Shown here piece after piece: positions 39,489-49,161 of a stretch of 64,000 bases of DNA (within the stretch, counting starts at the first letter, position 1; the number at the start of each line of letters is the position of its first letter). Made by a program: the position numbers and the translations under genes. The DNA comes from Desulfobacterales bacterium (GTDB lineage: Bacteria; Desulfobacterota; Desulfobacteria; Desulfobacterales; JAFDDL01), in assembly GCA_034003325.1 (NCBI GenBank), contig JAVEYW010000002.1:124001-188000 (forward strand), in the 5' to 3' direction. The notes under the pieces are model-generated. The model did no database searches. It saw only the letters and a list, made by a program, of their open reading frames with translations, and was not told where the DNA came from.

Positions 39489-42011
39489 ATGGGCATCAAG
39501 ACCATTCAAGATATGCTGCCGTTGGTGGAACAACCCAGCCGATATCTCGGCACGGAGATAAACAGCATTCATAAGGACCCCCGAAAGGTTAAACTTAATT
39601 TTTTATTCGCATTTCCGGATCGTTATGAGATCGGCACCTCCCATTTCGGTATTCAAATTCTATATCATTCGCTCAATAGTGATAAAGAGATGCTTGCTGA
39701 GCGCGTTTTTGCACCGGCCATCGACATGGCTGCTCAAATGCGGGCATATAACATCCCACTGAGCGCCCTAGAGTCCGGCCGGCCGGCAAGGGAATTTGAT
39801 ATCATTGGGTTTTCCCTTCTCTATGAGCTTAACTATACCAATATTTTGTATATGCTCGATCTTGCCGGCATACCCTTTCGGGCGAATCAGCGCGGAAAAA
39901 GTGATCCACTTATCATTGGCGGCGGCCCTTGCACCAGCAATCCGGAACCATTGGCGGATTTTTTTGACGCGATGCTGATCGGTGATGGAGAAACCGCCCT
40001 GCCGGAGATGGCAAAAAGCTGGATTCAATGGCGGGAAAGTGGAGAGACGAATCGAGAATCACTTTTTTTAAGATGGTCCAAAATTACAGGCGTTTATATC
40101 CCGGCATATTACACACCGACCTTTGATTCGGACGGCTTTCAGCACATGTTGCCGACGCGGGCGGATATACCGCCCGTGCGACGAGCCATTATCGGCGATC
40201 TGGATTCCGCAGCATTTCCGGAAGCACCGATATTGCCTTTCGGCCGACCGGTTCATGACCGCCTGCGGTTGGAGGTGAGCCGCGGCTGCACCCGTGGCTG
40301 CCGATTTTGCCAGGCGGGCATGATCTACAGGCCTGTAAGGGAAAGGGCCATGGGCACACTGTTGCGTTTATCCGAAAACGCGTTGGCCAATACGGGATAT
40401 GAAGACCTTTCCTTGTTGTCTTTGAGTACCAGTGATTACGGTTGTATCGGGCCGCTTTTGGCGAACCTGATGGCTCGGGGAGAGGCCGATCGCGTGGCGG
40501 TTTCTCTACCCTCTTTTCGTGCCGGCACCCTGAACACGGAAATGATGGCCCTGGTAAAAAAAGTGCGGAAAACCGGGTTTACAATCGCTGCCGAAGCCGG
40601 GAGCCAACGGCTTCGGAATGTCATCAATAAAAACATTCAGCAAGAAGATATTATCCAAACGGTTCAAGATGCGTTTAAGCTGGGCTGGCAGGTCATCAAG
40701 CTTTATTTTATGATTGGCTTGCCGACGGAGAGGGCGTCAGATCTTGAGGCAATGGTTGCATTGATCAACGAACTTCGAAAAATTCCGGGTGCCGCGGGTC
40801 GAAAAGGAAAAATTAATATCAGTGTCAATACGTTTATCCCCAAATCGCACACGCCGTTCCAATGGGCCGCGCAACTATCGATTGACGAGTCCGAACAGCG
40901 ATTTTCGTGGCTGCAGGATCGAATGAAAAGACACCGGATTCAATTCAAATGGCAAGCACCGGAAGCCAGTTTTTTAGAGGGGCTTTGGGCGCGCGGCGAC
41001 CGACGCCTATCGGAATTGCTGGAAGCGGCCTATCAGCAGGGATGCCTTTTTGATGGATGGTCGGACCAGTTTCGATATGATCGATGGCAAAGAGCGCTTG
41101 AGCAAACAGGACTGAATGCGGATTTTTACATCACGCGGAACCGGAATCCTTTGGAGCCGCTCCCTTGGGATCATATTGATATGCGGATAAACAAGGCCTA
41201 TTTGATCGGAGAGCTGGAAAAATCGTTGACGGGCGCTGAAACACCGGACTGTCGTTACGGCAATTGCCAAGGCTGTGGCGTGTGTGATTTTGAGCAAATT
41301 GAACCCAAGGTTTTTTCAGGTTGCCCAAGTGACAGCGAGCCGGCGCGGCCGGCAACCGAAAAAAAAGAGATTCCGATCATTTATCAAAAGCTTTATCTTC
41401 GTTATAAAAAGATAGGTGAGGCGCGGTTTTTGGGACACCTGGAACTGGTGAACATGCTGTTAAGGGCGATTCGAAGGGCCGGCATACCACTGAAATATAC
41501 CGAGGGGTTTCATCCCATGCCCAAGGTTTCTTTTGATGATCCCCCGCCGCTGGGAATGGCCAGCGAGGATGAAAGCTTTACCATCATTGTGCCAAGCCAC
41601 ATATCCACCGGCGTGGTGATGGAAAAGATTAACGCCCATCTTGCAAACGGGCTCTCTGTTTTTGATGTGCAATTGATCCCGATGAAAACCAAACCATCGG
41701 GTATTCGGAAAACAACCTATACCATAATGTTGACCGATGGGCTTTTTGACCCGGCACGGTTGGCGCGATTTGAGGAACAACCGTCGGTGGTGGTTTCGCG
41801 AACCAATGCCAAGGGAAAAGTTAAAACGATCGACTTAAAGCAGGCGATAGGCCAAATTCATATTCAGGCCCCTGAAAGACTGACCCTCACGCTTCAAAAA
41901 GACGGCGGCGGCAGCGCGCGGCCGGCGGATGTTCTCGCTAGCGTGTTTGAGTTGTCCGATGAAACCATAAAGCGGGCGCTTGTCACAAAAACAGGAACCG
42001 CTGATATTTAA
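39489..42011 (+). CDS. Radical SAM protein fused to a DUF2344 domain (TIGR03960/TIGR03936 type)
   Basis: This 840-aa protein has an N-terminal region like a B12-binding domain, then a radical SAM core with the cluster motif CTRGCRFC (in SRGCTRGCRFCQAGMIYRPVRE, ~264-285). A Cys-rich stretch CRYGNCQGCGVCDF (~583) precedes a DUF2344 domain (~625-830: LYLRYKKIGEARFLGHLELV, YTEGFHPMPKVSF). Proteins of this make-up are regularly next to the RNase E/G gene, as here (15 bp upstream of rng). The reaction is not known; a role in RNA or ribosome modification is often guessed from that neighbour. The start codon has no strong SD. Confidence 0.88.
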   Translation: MGIKTIQDMLPLVEQPSRYLGTEINSIHKDPRKVKLNFLFAFPDRYEIGTSHFGIQILYHSLNSDKEMLAERVFAPAIDMAAQMRAYNIPLSALESGRPAREFDIIGFSLLYELNYTNILYMLDLAGIPFRANQRGKSDPLIIGGGPCTSNPEPLADFFDAMLIGDGETALPEMAKSWIQWRESGETNRESLFLRWSKITGVYIPAYYTPTFDSDGFQHMLPTRADIPPVRRAIIGDLDSAAFPEAPILPFGRPVHDRLRLEVSRGCTRGCRFCQAGMIYRPVRERAMGTLLRLSENALANTGYEDLSLLSLSTSDYGCIGPLLANLMARGEADRVAVSLPSFRAGTLNTEMMALVKKVRKTGFTIAAEAGSQRLRNVINKNIQQEDIIQTVQDAFKLGWQVIKLYFMIGLPTERASDLEAMVALINELRKIPGAAGRKGKINISVNTFIPKSHTPFQWAAQLSIDESEQRFSWLQDRMKRHRIQFKWQAPEASFLEGLWARGDRRLSELLEAAYQQGCLFDGWSDQFRYDRWQRALEQTGLNADFYITRNRNPLEPLPWDHIDMRINKAYLIGELEKSLTGAETPDCRYGNCQGCGVCDFEQIEPKVFSGCPSDSEPARPATEKKEIPIIYQKLYLRYKKIGEARFLGHLELVNMLLRAIRRAGIPLKYTEGFHPMPKVSFDDPPPLGMASEDESFTIIVPSHISTGVVMEKINAHLANGLSVFDVQLIPMKTKPSGIRKTTYTIMLTDGLFDPARLARFEEQPSVVVSRTNAKGKVKTIDLKQAIGQIHIQAPERLTLTLQKDGGGSARPADVLASVFELSDETIKRALVTKTGTADI

Positions 42012-42026
42012 ATAAGGGGGAAGACC

Positions 42027-43568
42027 ATGTACAGAAAGTTGGTCATTAATGTCACAGAGCCGGAAACCCGTGTGGCGCTGTTGGAAGACGGTACCATGGT
42101 CGAGCTTATGATCGAACGCCGGGAAGACGCCAATATCGCCGGAAATGTCTATAAAGGCAAGGTGTGCCGGGTACTTCCGGGCATGCAAGCGGCCTTTTTG
42201 GATATCGGGCTAAATCAATCGGCTTTTATTCATGTCAATGATTTGAATACGAACAACTACAAAGAAACTCAGGATATTTTTTCAGAGCCGAAGGATGCGG
42301 CGGTAATGTTGCCTGAAGTCGGCGCGAGCAGCGGGGACGAACCTGTATTGAGCGCGTACCAATCCATTGAGGACATCATCAGAGAGGGCGAAGAAATTCT
42401 GGTTCAAGTGGCCAAGAGCCCGCTTGGATCCAAAGGCGCTCGAGTTACCTCACACATTTCGCTTCCCGGTCGATTTCTTGTATTGATGCCGGGTTCAGAT
42501 CGCATCGGTGTGTCCAGGCGCATCGAGGACGAGCATGAGCGGGAGCGGTTAAAAGAGCAGGTATTGTCTCTTAGCCAGGGGCAAATGGGCTATATTGTGC
42601 GAACCGCCACAGAGGGGATTGGCGCTGAAAAACTGGCCTACGAAATGGGCTTTTTAAAAAATCTATGGGAAAATATTCAGATAAAATTTAAGACGAGCAC
42701 CGCTCCGGCGTTGCTTCATAAGGAGCTAAGTGTCAGCCTCAGGGCGGTGCGAGATCTTTTAACGCACGAGGCCGACAAGGTCATTATCGATAGTTGCTCG
42801 GAATACGAAACGGTTCTGGCTTTTCTGGAAGGGATCATGCCGAGTTTAAAAAGCTCTGTTGAACTCTACGAGGGACACGAGGCCATATTTGACGCCTTTA
42901 ACCTGATGGGTGACATTTCCAGAGCGCTCAACAGAAAGGTGTGGTTGAAATCGGGCGGGTATATCGTTTTGGAGCATACCGAGGCCTTGATGGCCATAGA
43001 CGTCAATACAGGAAGATATGTCGGAAAACATAATTTAGAGGAGACGATTCTCAAAACCAATCTGGAAGCGGTCAAGGAAATAGCTTATCAGATAAGGCTT
43101 CGGGATATCGGGGGGATTATCATTATTGATTTTATTGATATGGAGAAGAAGGCAAACCAGGAAAAGGTCTTTAATGCACTCAAAGGCGAAATGAAAAAGG
43201 ATAAAAGCAAAACCCATATTCTTCCTATTTCCGAGATGGGCCTGGTTCAGATGACCCGGAAACGAATTCGGGAGCCGTTGCCGAGAGTGCTTTGCGAGCC
43301 CTGTTATTATTGCGAAGGACAGGGTTATCTGCTGTCCAAAAGGACGATTTGTTATAACATTTACCGGGATATCATTCGTGAAGGCAGAGATAGTATGGGG
43401 GGGCGGATTGCGCTTCGCGTTAATCCGCTAATCGCCGACCTGCTTCACGGTGAGGAAAATTATTTAATTGGTTCCTTAGAAAGAACCGTTGGAAAACAAA
43501 TAGTGATCTATCCGGATGAGAAATTTCATCTGGAACAATACGATATTCTGGAAATTCTGAAACAATAA
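42027..43568 (+). CDS. rng: Ribonuclease G/E family endoribonuclease
   Basis: This 513-aa RNase G/E protein cleaves single-stranded RNA in rRNA maturation and mRNA decay. It has an N-terminal S1 domain (AGNVYKGKVCRVLPGMQAAFLDIGLNQSAFIHV, ~36-68) with an acidic insertion (~80-115), the DNase I-like catalytic part with MAIDVNTGRYVG and IIIIDFIDM, and the zinc-link Cys pair CEPCYYCEGQGYL (~420). It lacks the long C-terminal scaffold of E. coli RNase E, so RNase G-like is the better name. The SD is GGGGGA. It pairs with the radical SAM gene. Confidence 0.92.
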   Translation: MYRKLVINVTEPETRVALLEDGTMVELMIERREDANIAGNVYKGKVCRVLPGMQAAFLDIGLNQSAFIHVNDLNTNNYKETQDIFSEPKDAAVMLPEVGASSGDEPVLSAYQSIEDIIREGEEILVQVAKSPLGSKGARVTSHISLPGRFLVLMPGSDRIGVSRRIEDEHERERLKEQVLSLSQGQMGYIVRTATEGIGAEKLAYEMGFLKNLWENIQIKFKTSTAPALLHKELSVSLRAVRDLLTHEADKVIIDSCSEYETVLAFLEGIMPSLKSSVELYEGHEAIFDAFNLMGDISRALNRKVWLKSGGYIVLEHTEALMAIDVNTGRYVGKHNLEETILKTNLEAVKEIAYQIRLRDIGGIIIIDFIDMEKKANQEKVFNALKGEMKKDKSKTHILPISEMGLVQMTRKRIREPLPRVLCEPCYYCEGQGYLLSKRTICYNIYRDIIREGRDSMGGRIALRVNPLIADLLHGEENYLIGSLERTVGKQIVIYPDEKFHLEQYDILEILKQ

Positions 43569-43799
43569 CGGAGTGTTTTTAATTTTTGTTCCAGCTGGTT
43601 ATGTGCGTATTTGATGGGGGTGAAATTGATAACGCAATGGGGGTTGCAATTTAGGAGGCAACGAGCGATCGGCCTGTTTTCGAATAAAAAGTATATTGAC
43701 TTGGAAAAAAAATTATGTTTCATTTACAAGATTAATTTTTGGCTCGATGACGGAAAACCCTGGGTAGAAAGCAACATATTGTAATGAAAGAGGGATTAT

Positions 43800-43934
43800 A
43801 TGAAGAGAACATATCAACCAAGCAAACTGAAAAAAGCGCGTAATCATGGGTTCTTAAAAAGAATGTCCACCAAAGGGGGGCAAAGGATAATCAAACGCAG
43901 ACGTGCCAAGGGGAGAAAGAGACTGGCGCTGTAG
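43800..43934 (+). CDS. rpmH: 50S ribosomal protein L34
   Basis: I found this 44-aa gene by direct translation. It reads [20 protein letters not shown] then [24 protein letters not shown], the complete L34 sequence pattern. The ATG follows AGAGGGAT. It starts the conserved rpmH-rnpA-yidD-yidC-jag block. A -35-like TTGACT lies at 43696 without a good -10. Confidence 0.97.
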   Translation: MKRTYQPSKLKKARNHGFLKRMSTKGGQRIIKRRRAKGRKRLAL

Positions 43935-43977
43935 GTAGGCATATTCCGGTGATGATCGAGGGAACCGGGGGTAATAA

Positions 43978-44328
43978 TTGACTCGAAACAGCTTTTCCAA
44001 GGCGGACCGAATTTTAAAACGGCACGAGTATATCCGGTTGTCTGCTTCGGGGAAGCGGATATATACAACTAATTTTATTGCGATTTATGCGTCTGGCGAG
44101 AGCGACCGAACGCGTCTGGGGATCACGGTCACTAAAAAAATCGGATGTGCGGTCGTCCGAAATAAAATTAAGCGGCGCGTGCGAGAATACTTTCGAACGA
44201 ACAAAGATTCTTTTCAGGGTGTATTGGATATCAACATTATCGCAAAAAAGGGCGCCGATGCGCTATCGCCGGAGGCAAGTTTAAGCGCGCTCGGGCATTT
44301 ATTCAGCAAAGTATCCTTGCGAAGATGA
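43978..44328 (+). CDS. rnpA: Ribonuclease P protein component
   Basis: RnpA is the protein subunit of RNase P, which trims the 5' ends of tRNAs. The 116-aa protein has [46 protein letters not shown] (the RNR motif region) and a C-terminal [11 protein letters not shown]. The start is TTG 43978 with GGGGG upstream. It overlaps yidD by 4 bp (ATGA). Confidence 0.94.
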   Translation: MTRNSFSKADRILKRHEYIRLSASGKRIYTTNFIAIYASGESDRTRLGITVTKKIGCAVVRNKIKRRVREYFRTNKDSFQGVLDINIIAKKGADALSPEASLSALGHLFSKVSLRR

Positions 44329-44555
44329 TCAATCCAAGCCGTCTAGATCAAAGGGTGGCCTTGTGGCTGATCCGATCATACCAATTATTCATTTCACCGT
44401 TGATCGGTCCCGCATGCAGATTCTACCCGTCTTGTTCAAGTTACGCTTATCAGGCGATTGAGCGATACGGTTTTTTGAGAGGGGCGTGGCTTGCCGGGAA
44501 AAGAGTGCTTAAATGCCACCCGTTCCACCCGGGAGGCGTTGATCCTGTGCCATAG
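44325..44555 (+). CDS. yidD: Membrane protein insertion efficiency factor YidD
   Basis: This 76-aa protein assists YidC-dependent membrane insertion. The family pattern is complete: [62 protein letters not shown]. The three Cys are conserved in place. It is coupled to rnpA by an ATGA overlap; yidC follows after 216 bp. Confidence 0.95.
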   Translation: MINPSRLDQRVALWLIRSYQLFISPLIGPACRFYPSCSSYAYQAIERYGFLRGAWLAGKRVLKCHPFHPGGVDPVP

Positions 44556-44771
44556 CGGTAAAGAAACAACATTGAATATCGATCCCTTTCAAATCAAAAC
44601 ATCCGTACGGTGAAAGTGTTTTTATCGCGACTTCGGCTCAACCGGATTCTGTTGTTACACAGGCCGGTTATCCTGCCTCAAACAGTTACCCCCCAGCCGC
44701 TATTCCCATAACGGAACTGACGTATGGTATATTTTCATCATAATAGGCGCAGGTACCGATAGGAGAACAAT

Positions 44772-46430
44772 ATGGAACAGTTCCGAATGTTTATAGCTAT
44801 TACACTTTCCCTGCTTGTGTTTCTTGCATGGAATTATTTTTTCTCTGAAAAAAGAGACCCCGTTGCCGGGGGAAAAGACTCGGTGCTTCAGGATGTGGCT
44901 AAAGAGACACGGCCGGATTCGAAAACGGCAACATCATCCGTTGCCGAGAAAACCGTCATGGCACCGGCCATGGCCGTGGAGAAGCAGGTCCCCGCAAAAA
45001 CGATTTCTGTAGGAAGCCCGCTTTATACGGTGGAAATTGATACAAGAGGCGCGATTTTTAAGAGTTTTCGTCTAAAGCAATATAAGGAAACGGTGGCTGC
45101 CGACGCGATGGATAAGGAATTAATATCCAAAACAAATCAAAATGGTACCATTCATATGGGGCTTAACGGAAACACGATTCCTGGACTTCAAGGGGCTGTT
45201 TTTTCCGTGGACAAAACACCGGATCAGTTCGTCGTAAAAGATCAAACGGTCAGCATTCCCTTTGTATGGGTGTCACCGGAGGGTGTGATAGTCGAAAAGC
45301 GGTACACCTTTAATCCGAACTCTTATCTGATTGGCCTTGATATAACAATTCAAAACAACTCCGAGGTGTCTTTTAACAGCCGTCTGGCGGTCTCTCTTGA
45401 AAATCATCGGCCGCCGGAAAGTTCGCAATATGGTTTTGAAGGGCCGGCTGCGTTTATCAATGGGAAGCTACAACAGATCGAAACAGACAGTATAAAGGAT
45501 AAAAATTTATACCACGGCGACATCAAATGGTTTACGCTTCAGGACAGATACTTTATGACGAGCATTATTCCGAAGCAAAACGGAGAAGCGGGTTTGCAGC
45601 TTTTATTGAAAGGGGAAGAAACCCTCTCTATCGGTTGGATTGGTAAAGAAGCCATCATCGCACCTCATGACGTAAAAAATGCGTCCTTTGATCTTTACCT
45701 CGGACCCAACAAGATTTCAATTCTGAAGACATTTGGAACCGGATTGGAGAAAGCCATCGATTTTGGCTGGTTTGATTTTATTGCGCGGCCCTGTTTATGG
45801 ATCATGAACAAAATTTATACCATTATACCGAACTATGGGTTCGCAATCATAATTCTTACCATTCTGATTAAAATCATTCTCTGGCCACTGGGTCAAAAAA
45901 GTTATAGCTCGATGAATCAAATGAAACGGATGCAACCGCTGATGGCCGAAATTCGTGAAAAATATAAAGACGATAAAAAGCGGATTAACGAGGAAATGAT
46001 GAGGCTCTACAAGACGTATAAGGTGAACCCCATGGGGGGGTGCTTGCCGATGATTGCACAAATACCTGTATTCTTTGCTTTTTATAGAATGTTGTACGAA
46101 GCGGTGGAGTTAAGACACGCCCCGTTTTTGGGTTGGATTAATGATTTGTCCGCACCGGATCGACTCTTTCACTTTAACATTACGATTCCTTTTATGGAGC
46201 CGCCGTATGGTATTCCGGTACTAACTATTATCATGGGCGCCACCATGTTTATTCAACAAAAGATGCAGCCGCCCATGGGAGATCCTGCCCAAGCGAAAAT
46301 GATGATGTTTATGCCGATTATTTTTACCGTTATTTTTATCAACTTTTCGTCGGGACTGGTACTCTACTGGCTGGTGAACAACATTCTTTCAATTGCGCAA
46401 CAGTACGTTGTCAGCAAAAAAAATGCTTAA
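44772..46430 (+). CDS. yidC: Membrane protein insertase YidC
   Basis: YidC inserts proteins into the inner membrane, alone or with Sec. The 552-aa length is that of Gram-negative YidC. It has an N-terminal membrane anchor (FRMFIAITLSLLVFLAWNYFF, ~4-24), a periplasmic beta domain (~75-330), and the C-terminal 60KD_IMP core with several membrane segments (YGFAIIILTILIKIILWPL, MNQMKRMQPLMAEIREKYKDD, GGCLPMIAQIPVFFAFYRML). The SD is AGGAGAA. jag follows after 15 bp. Confidence 0.96.
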   Translation: MEQFRMFIAITLSLLVFLAWNYFFSEKRDPVAGGKDSVLQDVAKETRPDSKTATSSVAEKTVMAPAMAVEKQVPAKTISVGSPLYTVEIDTRGAIFKSFRLKQYKETVAADAMDKELISKTNQNGTIHMGLNGNTIPGLQGAVFSVDKTPDQFVVKDQTVSIPFVWVSPEGVIVEKRYTFNPNSYLIGLDITIQNNSEVSFNSRLAVSLENHRPPESSQYGFEGPAAFINGKLQQIETDSIKDKNLYHGDIKWFTLQDRYFMTSIIPKQNGEAGLQLLLKGEETLSIGWIGKEAIIAPHDVKNASFDLYLGPNKISILKTFGTGLEKAIDFGWFDFIARPCLWIMNKIYTIIPNYGFAIIILTILIKIILWPLGQKSYSSMNQMKRMQPLMAEIREKYKDDKKRINEEMMRLYKTYKVNPMGGCLPMIAQIPVFFAFYRMLYEAVELRHAPFLGWINDLSAPDRLFHFNITIPFMEPPYGIPVLTIIMGATMFIQQKMQPPMGDPAQAKMMMFMPIIFTVIFINFSSGLVLYWLVNNILSIAQQYVVSKKNA

Positions 46431-46445
46431 TGACGGAGGGGTTAG

Positions 46446-47294
46446 ATGATGGCCGAAAAAGTGATAGAAGGAAAAAATGTTGAACAGGCCCTCAAAATAG
46501 CAGCGGAAAAATACAAACTGCCAATTGGAAAAATTAGATATGAGGTCATATCCTATGGGTCAACCGGTATTTTCGGTCTGGTTGGGGCCAAAAAAGCCAA
46601 AATAAAAATTTCTCTGCCGGAAGAAAAGCGATCGCGAAAAGAAGCAGAGAAAAGTCCGGTTACAGAGGCTGAAACACCGCCGGTTTCGATTCAACAACCT
46701 GTGAAAAGGGAGATTCAAGAAGAGCGGACAACCTCCATTGAGCAGGAAACGCTATCCGAAGAAATTAAAACGACCATTAACAGCCGGAGCAACCAAAGCT
46801 CCGAAGAGGCGATAGAAGCGGGAAAAGCCGCGTTGCAAAAGATTTTAGACATGATCACCACCGAGGCGAGCATCGAGGTGGAAGAGAGTGATGAAAGGGT
46901 TTTGTTTAATGTGATTGGCGGAAAATCCGCGGTTGTTATCGGAAAAAGAGGACAAACACTAGAAGCGATTCAATACATTATTGAAAAAATTATCAACCGT
47001 AGCAGCGAAAAAAGAATTCGGCTTCAAATCGATGTGCAGGGATATTTAAAAAACAGAAAAGCCAATCTTGAAGAAATGGCGGCCCGACTTGCAGAAAAGG
47101 CGGTTCGTGTCGGAAAACCCGTGACGGTTGGGGAGATGAACGTTCATGATCGCAAGATTGTACATATGGCGCTTAAAGATCACAAGGATGTAAGAACTCA
47201 AAGCATGGGTAGCGGATTTTACCGCAAATTAATGATATTTCCAAAGAAAAATGGCGGGAAGAAGCGAGAGGAACAAACTGTCGAGGCACAATAA
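46446..47294 (+). CDS. jag: RNA-binding protein KhpB/Jag (Jag-N, KH, R3H)
   Basis: This 282-aa protein binds RNA; in Gram-positives the family affects cell division and envelope growth. The Jag-N domain (VIEGKNVEQALKIAAEKYKL, ISYGSTGIFGLVGAKKAKIKI, 1-55) is followed by a charged linker (~58-130), a KH domain (LFNVIGGKSAVVIGKRGQTLEAIQYIIEKI, ~155-185) and an R3H domain (MNVHDRKIVHMALKDHKDVRTQSMG, ~230-255). The SD GGAGGGG precedes ATG 46446; ATG 46449 is equally possible. Confidence 0.93.
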   Translation: MMAEKVIEGKNVEQALKIAAEKYKLPIGKIRYEVISYGSTGIFGLVGAKKAKIKISLPEEKRSRKEAEKSPVTEAETPPVSIQQPVKREIQEERTTSIEQETLSEEIKTTINSRSNQSSEEAIEAGKAALQKILDMITTEASIEVEESDERVLFNVIGGKSAVVIGKRGQTLEAIQYIIEKIINRSSEKRIRLQIDVQGYLKNRKANLEEMAARLAEKAVRVGKPVTVGEMNVHDRKIVHMALKDHKDVRTQSMGSGFYRKLMIFPKKNGGKKREEQTVEAQ

Positions 47295-47617
47295 AAGGGA
47301 AACCTCGCCCGGTCTCATTCACCACAAATCGAACTGGTTTTATTCCTTAAAGAGGCTTTTTTAATTTGCACCCATTGTTCGCATCCCGTCGTTAGCCCAC
47401 CCTCTTTTCCCATAATGTTTGCGTCGCCCGGCATTACGATGAAAGTCATCGGTCCCATGGACAGCGGCCGGAAATGAGGCCTACATGAAAAACGATAAAC
47501 AGGGAAAGCGGGCCGGCAGTTTTGCGAAAAGCGGTAACACGCCTGTACGATTGCATATTAAAAGAAAACTAGGAGCGGGTGAAACTTTTTGAGACGATTT
47601 GCTGAAGATAAGCAGAG
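47295..47617 (+). other. jag-mnmE interval with a possible 35-aa ORF
   Basis: No established gene lies in these 323 bp. A small basic ORF at 47485-47592 (MKNDKQGKRAGSFAKSGNTP..., 35 aa) has a GAGG 5 nt upstream of its ATG, but there is no family to support it. I saw no clear terminator or promoter. Confidence 0.3.
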
Positions 47618-49048
47618 ATGGAAAATAAGGGTATAGAAATGGATACCATTGCCGCGATGGCCACCCCGATCGGGGCCGGGGGTGTCGGTATTATTAGAAT
47701 TTCAGGTCCTGCTGCCAGGGAAATCGGCGAAAAAATCTTTCGGCATCGGCACGCGACTCGGTATGAAAGGCGTGAAAACGGAAATCAAGGGGGCGCTGCG
47801 CACTTTACGCCCAGAAGACTTCAAATTGGCCTTATCGTGAATCCGAAAAGCGGTTTTATTTTAGACGAAGCGCTTTTCGCTTATATGCCGGCGCCACATT
47901 CTTATACCTGCGAAGATGTGGTTGAAATTCAAGCGCACGGCGGTGCGGTTGGACTCAATAGCATCTTAAATTTGGTGATAAAAGAAGGCGCCCGGCTTGC
48001 AGAGCCTGGTGAATTCACAAAGAGAGCTTTTTTAAACGGACGAATAGACTTGACGCAAGCAGAGGCTATTATCGATGTGATCAATGCAAAAACGGAAAGA
48101 TCGCTTCAACTGGCCTCAGAGCAGCTAAACGGTTCTCTAAGAGAAATTGTTGAAAATGTTCGTGGCGGGGTCACCCAGTTGCTCACCGAGTTGGAGGCCG
48201 CTATAGATTTTCCAGATGATTGCGAAGACATAAGTTATGGTGCGTGCGGCGAGCATTTAAAGAAAGTCGTTATCACGCCGCTGGAAATCCTTTTGAAAAA
48301 TTATGAGCAGGGGCATCTCATTAGAGAGGGCATTCGGATCATTATTATGGGGCGACCGAATGTCGGAAAATCAAGTTTAATGAACCGCCTGCTTAAAAAG
48401 GATCGCGCCATTGTTACCGAGGTTCCCGGAACGACTCGTGATAGCCTTGAGGAAACGCTTAACATAAACGGTGTGCCGGTCGTGCTTGTGGATACCGCAG
48501 GTGTGCGCGAATCGGTGGATCCCGTTGAATCGGTCGGAATTCTAAGAGCGGAGCGACTAGCCGGAGAGGCCGATCTTGTTCTCTTTATGATTGATGCCGG
48601 CGCGGGCGTGACGGATGAGGATATTGCCGTTTATCATAAAATAGCGAAAAAATCCGGGCTTCTGGTGATTAATAAGATTGATCTGGAAGAGAAGGATCGA
48701 CCGGTTGAAATACCGGGGAGGTGGTTTTTAAAAGAAGATATTATCAGAATATCGGTGCGTTATGAAAAAGGAATCGACCGTCTCAAGGAAAGAATATATC
48801 ACTATGTGATCGGAAAAGAAGGGCTTGAAGAAAGTCGAATTGTTCCAAACCTGAGACAAAAGAGCTTGATTGAAAAGGGGCTTCACGCCGCATGTCGTGC
48901 GCGAAAAGGACTTGCGGGGGAATTACCCCCCGAACTTTTGGCCATTGATCTAAAAGAAACGCAGAGCGCCCTTAATCAGGTTGTTGGAAAAGAACCAAGA
49001 TATGATATTTTGGAGCATATTTTTGGACGGTTTTGCATTGGCAAGTAA
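47618..49048 (+). CDS. mnmE: tRNA modification GTPase MnmE
   Basis: MnmE, with MnmG, modifies the wobble uridine of certain tRNAs. The 476-aa protein has the N-terminal folate-binding domain (DTIAAMATPIGAGGVGIIRISG), the helical domain with LTQAEAIIDVINAKTERS, an inserted G domain (GRPNVGKSSLMNRLLKKDRAIV, TEVPGTTRD, LVDTAGVRE, NKID) and the conserved C-terminal CIGK motif (FGRFCIGK). ATG 47639 is an alternative start with an AAGGG upstream. mnmG is not adjacent; an exact parS site follows 38 bp after the stop. Confidence 0.95.
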   Translation: MENKGIEMDTIAAMATPIGAGGVGIIRISGPAAREIGEKIFRHRHATRYERRENGNQGGAAHFTPRRLQIGLIVNPKSGFILDEALFAYMPAPHSYTCEDVVEIQAHGGAVGLNSILNLVIKEGARLAEPGEFTKRAFLNGRIDLTQAEAIIDVINAKTERSLQLASEQLNGSLREIVENVRGGVTQLLTELEAAIDFPDDCEDISYGACGEHLKKVVITPLEILLKNYEQGHLIREGIRIIIMGRPNVGKSSLMNRLLKKDRAIVTEVPGTTRDSLEETLNINGVPVVLVDTAGVRESVDPVESVGILRAERLAGEADLVLFMIDAGAGVTDEDIAVYHKIAKKSGLLVINKIDLEEKDRPVEIPGRWFLKEDIIRISVRYEKGIDRLKERIYHYVIGKEGLEESRIVPNLRQKSLIEKGLHAACRARKGLAGELPPELLAIDLKETQSALNQVVGKEPRYDILEHIFGRFCIGK

Positions 49049-49086
49049 ACTATAAAAAAAGCAGCGAGTAATTGTTGCTGTCGGAA

Positions 49087-49102
49087 TGTTTCACGTGAAA
49101 CA
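49087..49102. promoter_or_regulatory. parS chromosome-partitioning site
   Basis: TGTTTCACGTGAAACA is a perfect 16-bp palindrome and an exact match to the parS consensus bound by ParB. parS sites cluster near the chromosome origin, and the flanking genes (rpmH to mnmE, dnaN-gyrB) agree with that. parA and parB are not in the window. I noticed no second copy. Confidence 0.93.
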
Positions 49103-49161
49103 ACCGTCTCCGAGCGAAGAGGTTGGGGCTGAGGAGACAATAGAATGGAGGGGTGGTGGCG

